Part shown: one piece after another, positions 5,607 through 6,424 of the stretch | Numbering within the stretch: position 1 is the first letter of the stretch | How the letters are laid out: each line of letters opens with the position of its first letter | Source of the DNA: Actinomycetota bacterium | Lineage (GTDB): Bacteria > Actinomycetota > UBA4738 | Length of the DNA stretch: 6,424 bases | NCBI GenBank assembly: GCA_005885025.1 | Contig: VAYC01000081.1 | Coordinates: forward strand, 559 to 6,982 | Direction of reading: 5' to 3' | Made by a program: the position numbers and the translations under genes | Notes under the pieces: generated by a model | The model's database searches: none | What the model was told of the DNA's origin: nothing | The model's input: the letters and a program-made list of their open reading frames with translations, nothing else

Positions 5607-6407
5607 CTACAGGTAGCTTCGGAGCTCCCAAAGCTCGGGGTAGAAGCGCTTGTCGAGCGTCGACCGAAGGTAGGAGACGCCTGCGGTGCCGCCGGTCCCC
5701 GTCTTCGACCCGATCTGGCGCTCCACCATGAGAAGGTGGTGCTGGCGCCACAGGACGAACAGCTCGTCGTGCGTCATGAGCGACTCGGCCGTGTAGAAGA
5801 GCTCGGGGTACGCGTCCTTGTCCCGCATCATCTTCAGCAGGCTGGCCCGGCGCGCCTCGACGTTCTCCTCGCCGGTCGGCATCGGCAGGCCGTTCGCCTC
5901 GAGGAGCGCGCAGAAGGCGTCCCACAGTGTCGGCTCCGACAATCGACGCTCCAGCCTCGCTTGCTCCTCCGGCGTCTCGGAGAGACGCGACAGCAGCCCC
6001 GGCTCCTTCAGTCCAGAGATGAACTCGATCTCCCGGAACTGAACGGACTGGAACCCGCTGGCCGGAGCGAGGTAGCCGCGGAACTGGAGGAAGTCCTGGG
6101 GCAACATCGACTCGATGATTCCGATGTGCTCGAGCAGCATGCGCTCGATCGCCTGGGCCCGCTTCAGGTAGTGGCGGGCCGGGAAGGTCCGCCCCTCGAA
6201 CAGGGCGTCCCGAACCGTCTCCAACTCGAACAGGATGAGGTTGAACCAGAGCTCGAACGACTGATGGACCACGATGAACAGCAGCTCGTCGTGGGCGGGG
6301 GGGCTGGCTACGGGCGTCTGAAGGGACAGCATCTCGGGGATGCGCAGGTACTTACCGTAGGAAAGCTCCCCGGCCTCGCTGGATCCGCCCGAGGACTGTT
6401 CGCTCAT
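5607..6407 (-). CDS. kynA: Tryptophan 2,3-dioxygenase (kynurenine pathway entry)
   Basis: A 266-aa haem enzyme that opens the indole ring of L-tryptophan with O2 to give N-formylkynurenine. The family start LSYGKYLRIPEML (15-27) is followed by HDELLFIVVHQSFELWF (39-55). Here F44 and H48 correspond to the substrate-pocket phenylalanine and histidine of the Xanthomonas enzyme (F51, H55). ASGFQSVQFREIEF (116-129) carries the substrate-carboxylate arginine region. LWRQHHLLMVERQIG (219-233) aligns H224 with the proximal haem ligand, and GTGGTAGVSYL (237-247) provides the ammonium-contacting threonine, T238. Length is on the short side of bacterial enzymes (about 260-300). The ATG at 6407 has GGGAGGAG a few bases upstream. 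The N-terminal 13 residues are Ser/Gly/Glu-rich and probably disordered. It leads a probable unit with the six-TM gene; kynureninase or formamidase genes, if linked, would be upstream beyond the window. Confidence 0.96.
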   Translation of the reverse strand: MSEQSSGGSSEAGELSYGKYLRIPEMLSLQTPVASPPAHDELLFIVVHQSFELWFNLILFELETVRDALFEGRTFPARHYLKRAQAIERMLLEHIGIIESMLPQDFLQFRGYLAPASGFQSVQFREIEFISGLKEPGLLSRLSETPEEQARLERRLSEPTLWDAFCALLEANGLPMPTGEENVEARRASLLKMMRDKDAYPELFYTAESLMTHDELFVLWRQHHLLMVERQIGSKTGTGGTAGVSYLRSTLDKRFYPELWELRSYL

Positions 6408-6424
6408 ACCGCTCCTCCCAACCG

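Overview
This window looks like chromosomal DNA from a high-GC bacterium, most probably a member of the Actinomycetota or a similarly GC-rich uncultured lineage. The main reasons are the strong G/C bias at third codon positions, GTG starts (three of the seven starts inside the window), Shine-Dalgarno-led genes beside one apparently leaderless gene, and the family mix: a TrpB-like enzyme, a short DUF2089 regulator, a 4-coumarate-CoA-ligase-like enzyme, a stand-alone APH-type kinase and a compact tryptophan 2,3-dioxygenase. The lineage is an inference from composition and families, not from a marker gene.

Layout from left to right. (1) 1-299 (+) is the C-terminal end of a tryptophan synthase beta-like (TrpB2) enzyme. 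(2) 351-1488 (-) is a translationally overlapping pair: a short cysteine-free DUF2089 helix-turn-helix regulator, then a secreted-domain/three-TM membrane protein. In front of the pair is an array of TTGAG/CTCAA half-sites, including a 19-bp palindrome. (3) 1603-4095 (-) is a putative two-gene operon: an AMP-forming acyl-CoA ligase, then after 36 bp an aminoglycoside-phosphotransferase-fold kinase. (4) A divergent intergenic region containing a strong 36-nt hairpin separates the ligase from a 59-aa two-TM protein (+, 4198-4377). (5) 4448-4882 (+) is a single-domain HD hydrolase of the SpoT/MESH1 type. Its GC is clearly lower (about 59% by hand count) than that of its surroundings, and it probably has a leaderless start. 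(6) 4947-6407 (-) is tryptophan 2,3-dioxygenase followed by a six-TM protein resembling DUF4386, probably co-transcribed.

How the genes may work together. The DUF2089/membrane-protein pair looks like a small regulator plus envelope-facing effector unit, probably autoregulated through the palindrome array. The CoA ligase/kinase pair recalls pathways where an APH-fold kinase phosphorylates a hydroxyacyl-CoA (LvaA/LvaE in Pseudomonas putida, the kinase domain of ACAD10/11), but the substrate here cannot be read from the sequence. Tryptophan dioxygenase opens the kynurenine route of tryptophan catabolism. The HD protein could adjust (p)ppGpp or a related nucleotide. No rRNA, tRNA, CRISPR array, insertion sequence or phage gene was seen. 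The most unusual items are the phased operator array with its DUF2089/membrane module, the ligase-kinase pair and the compositionally distinct HD hydrolase. None amounts to a clearly new system from sequence alone.
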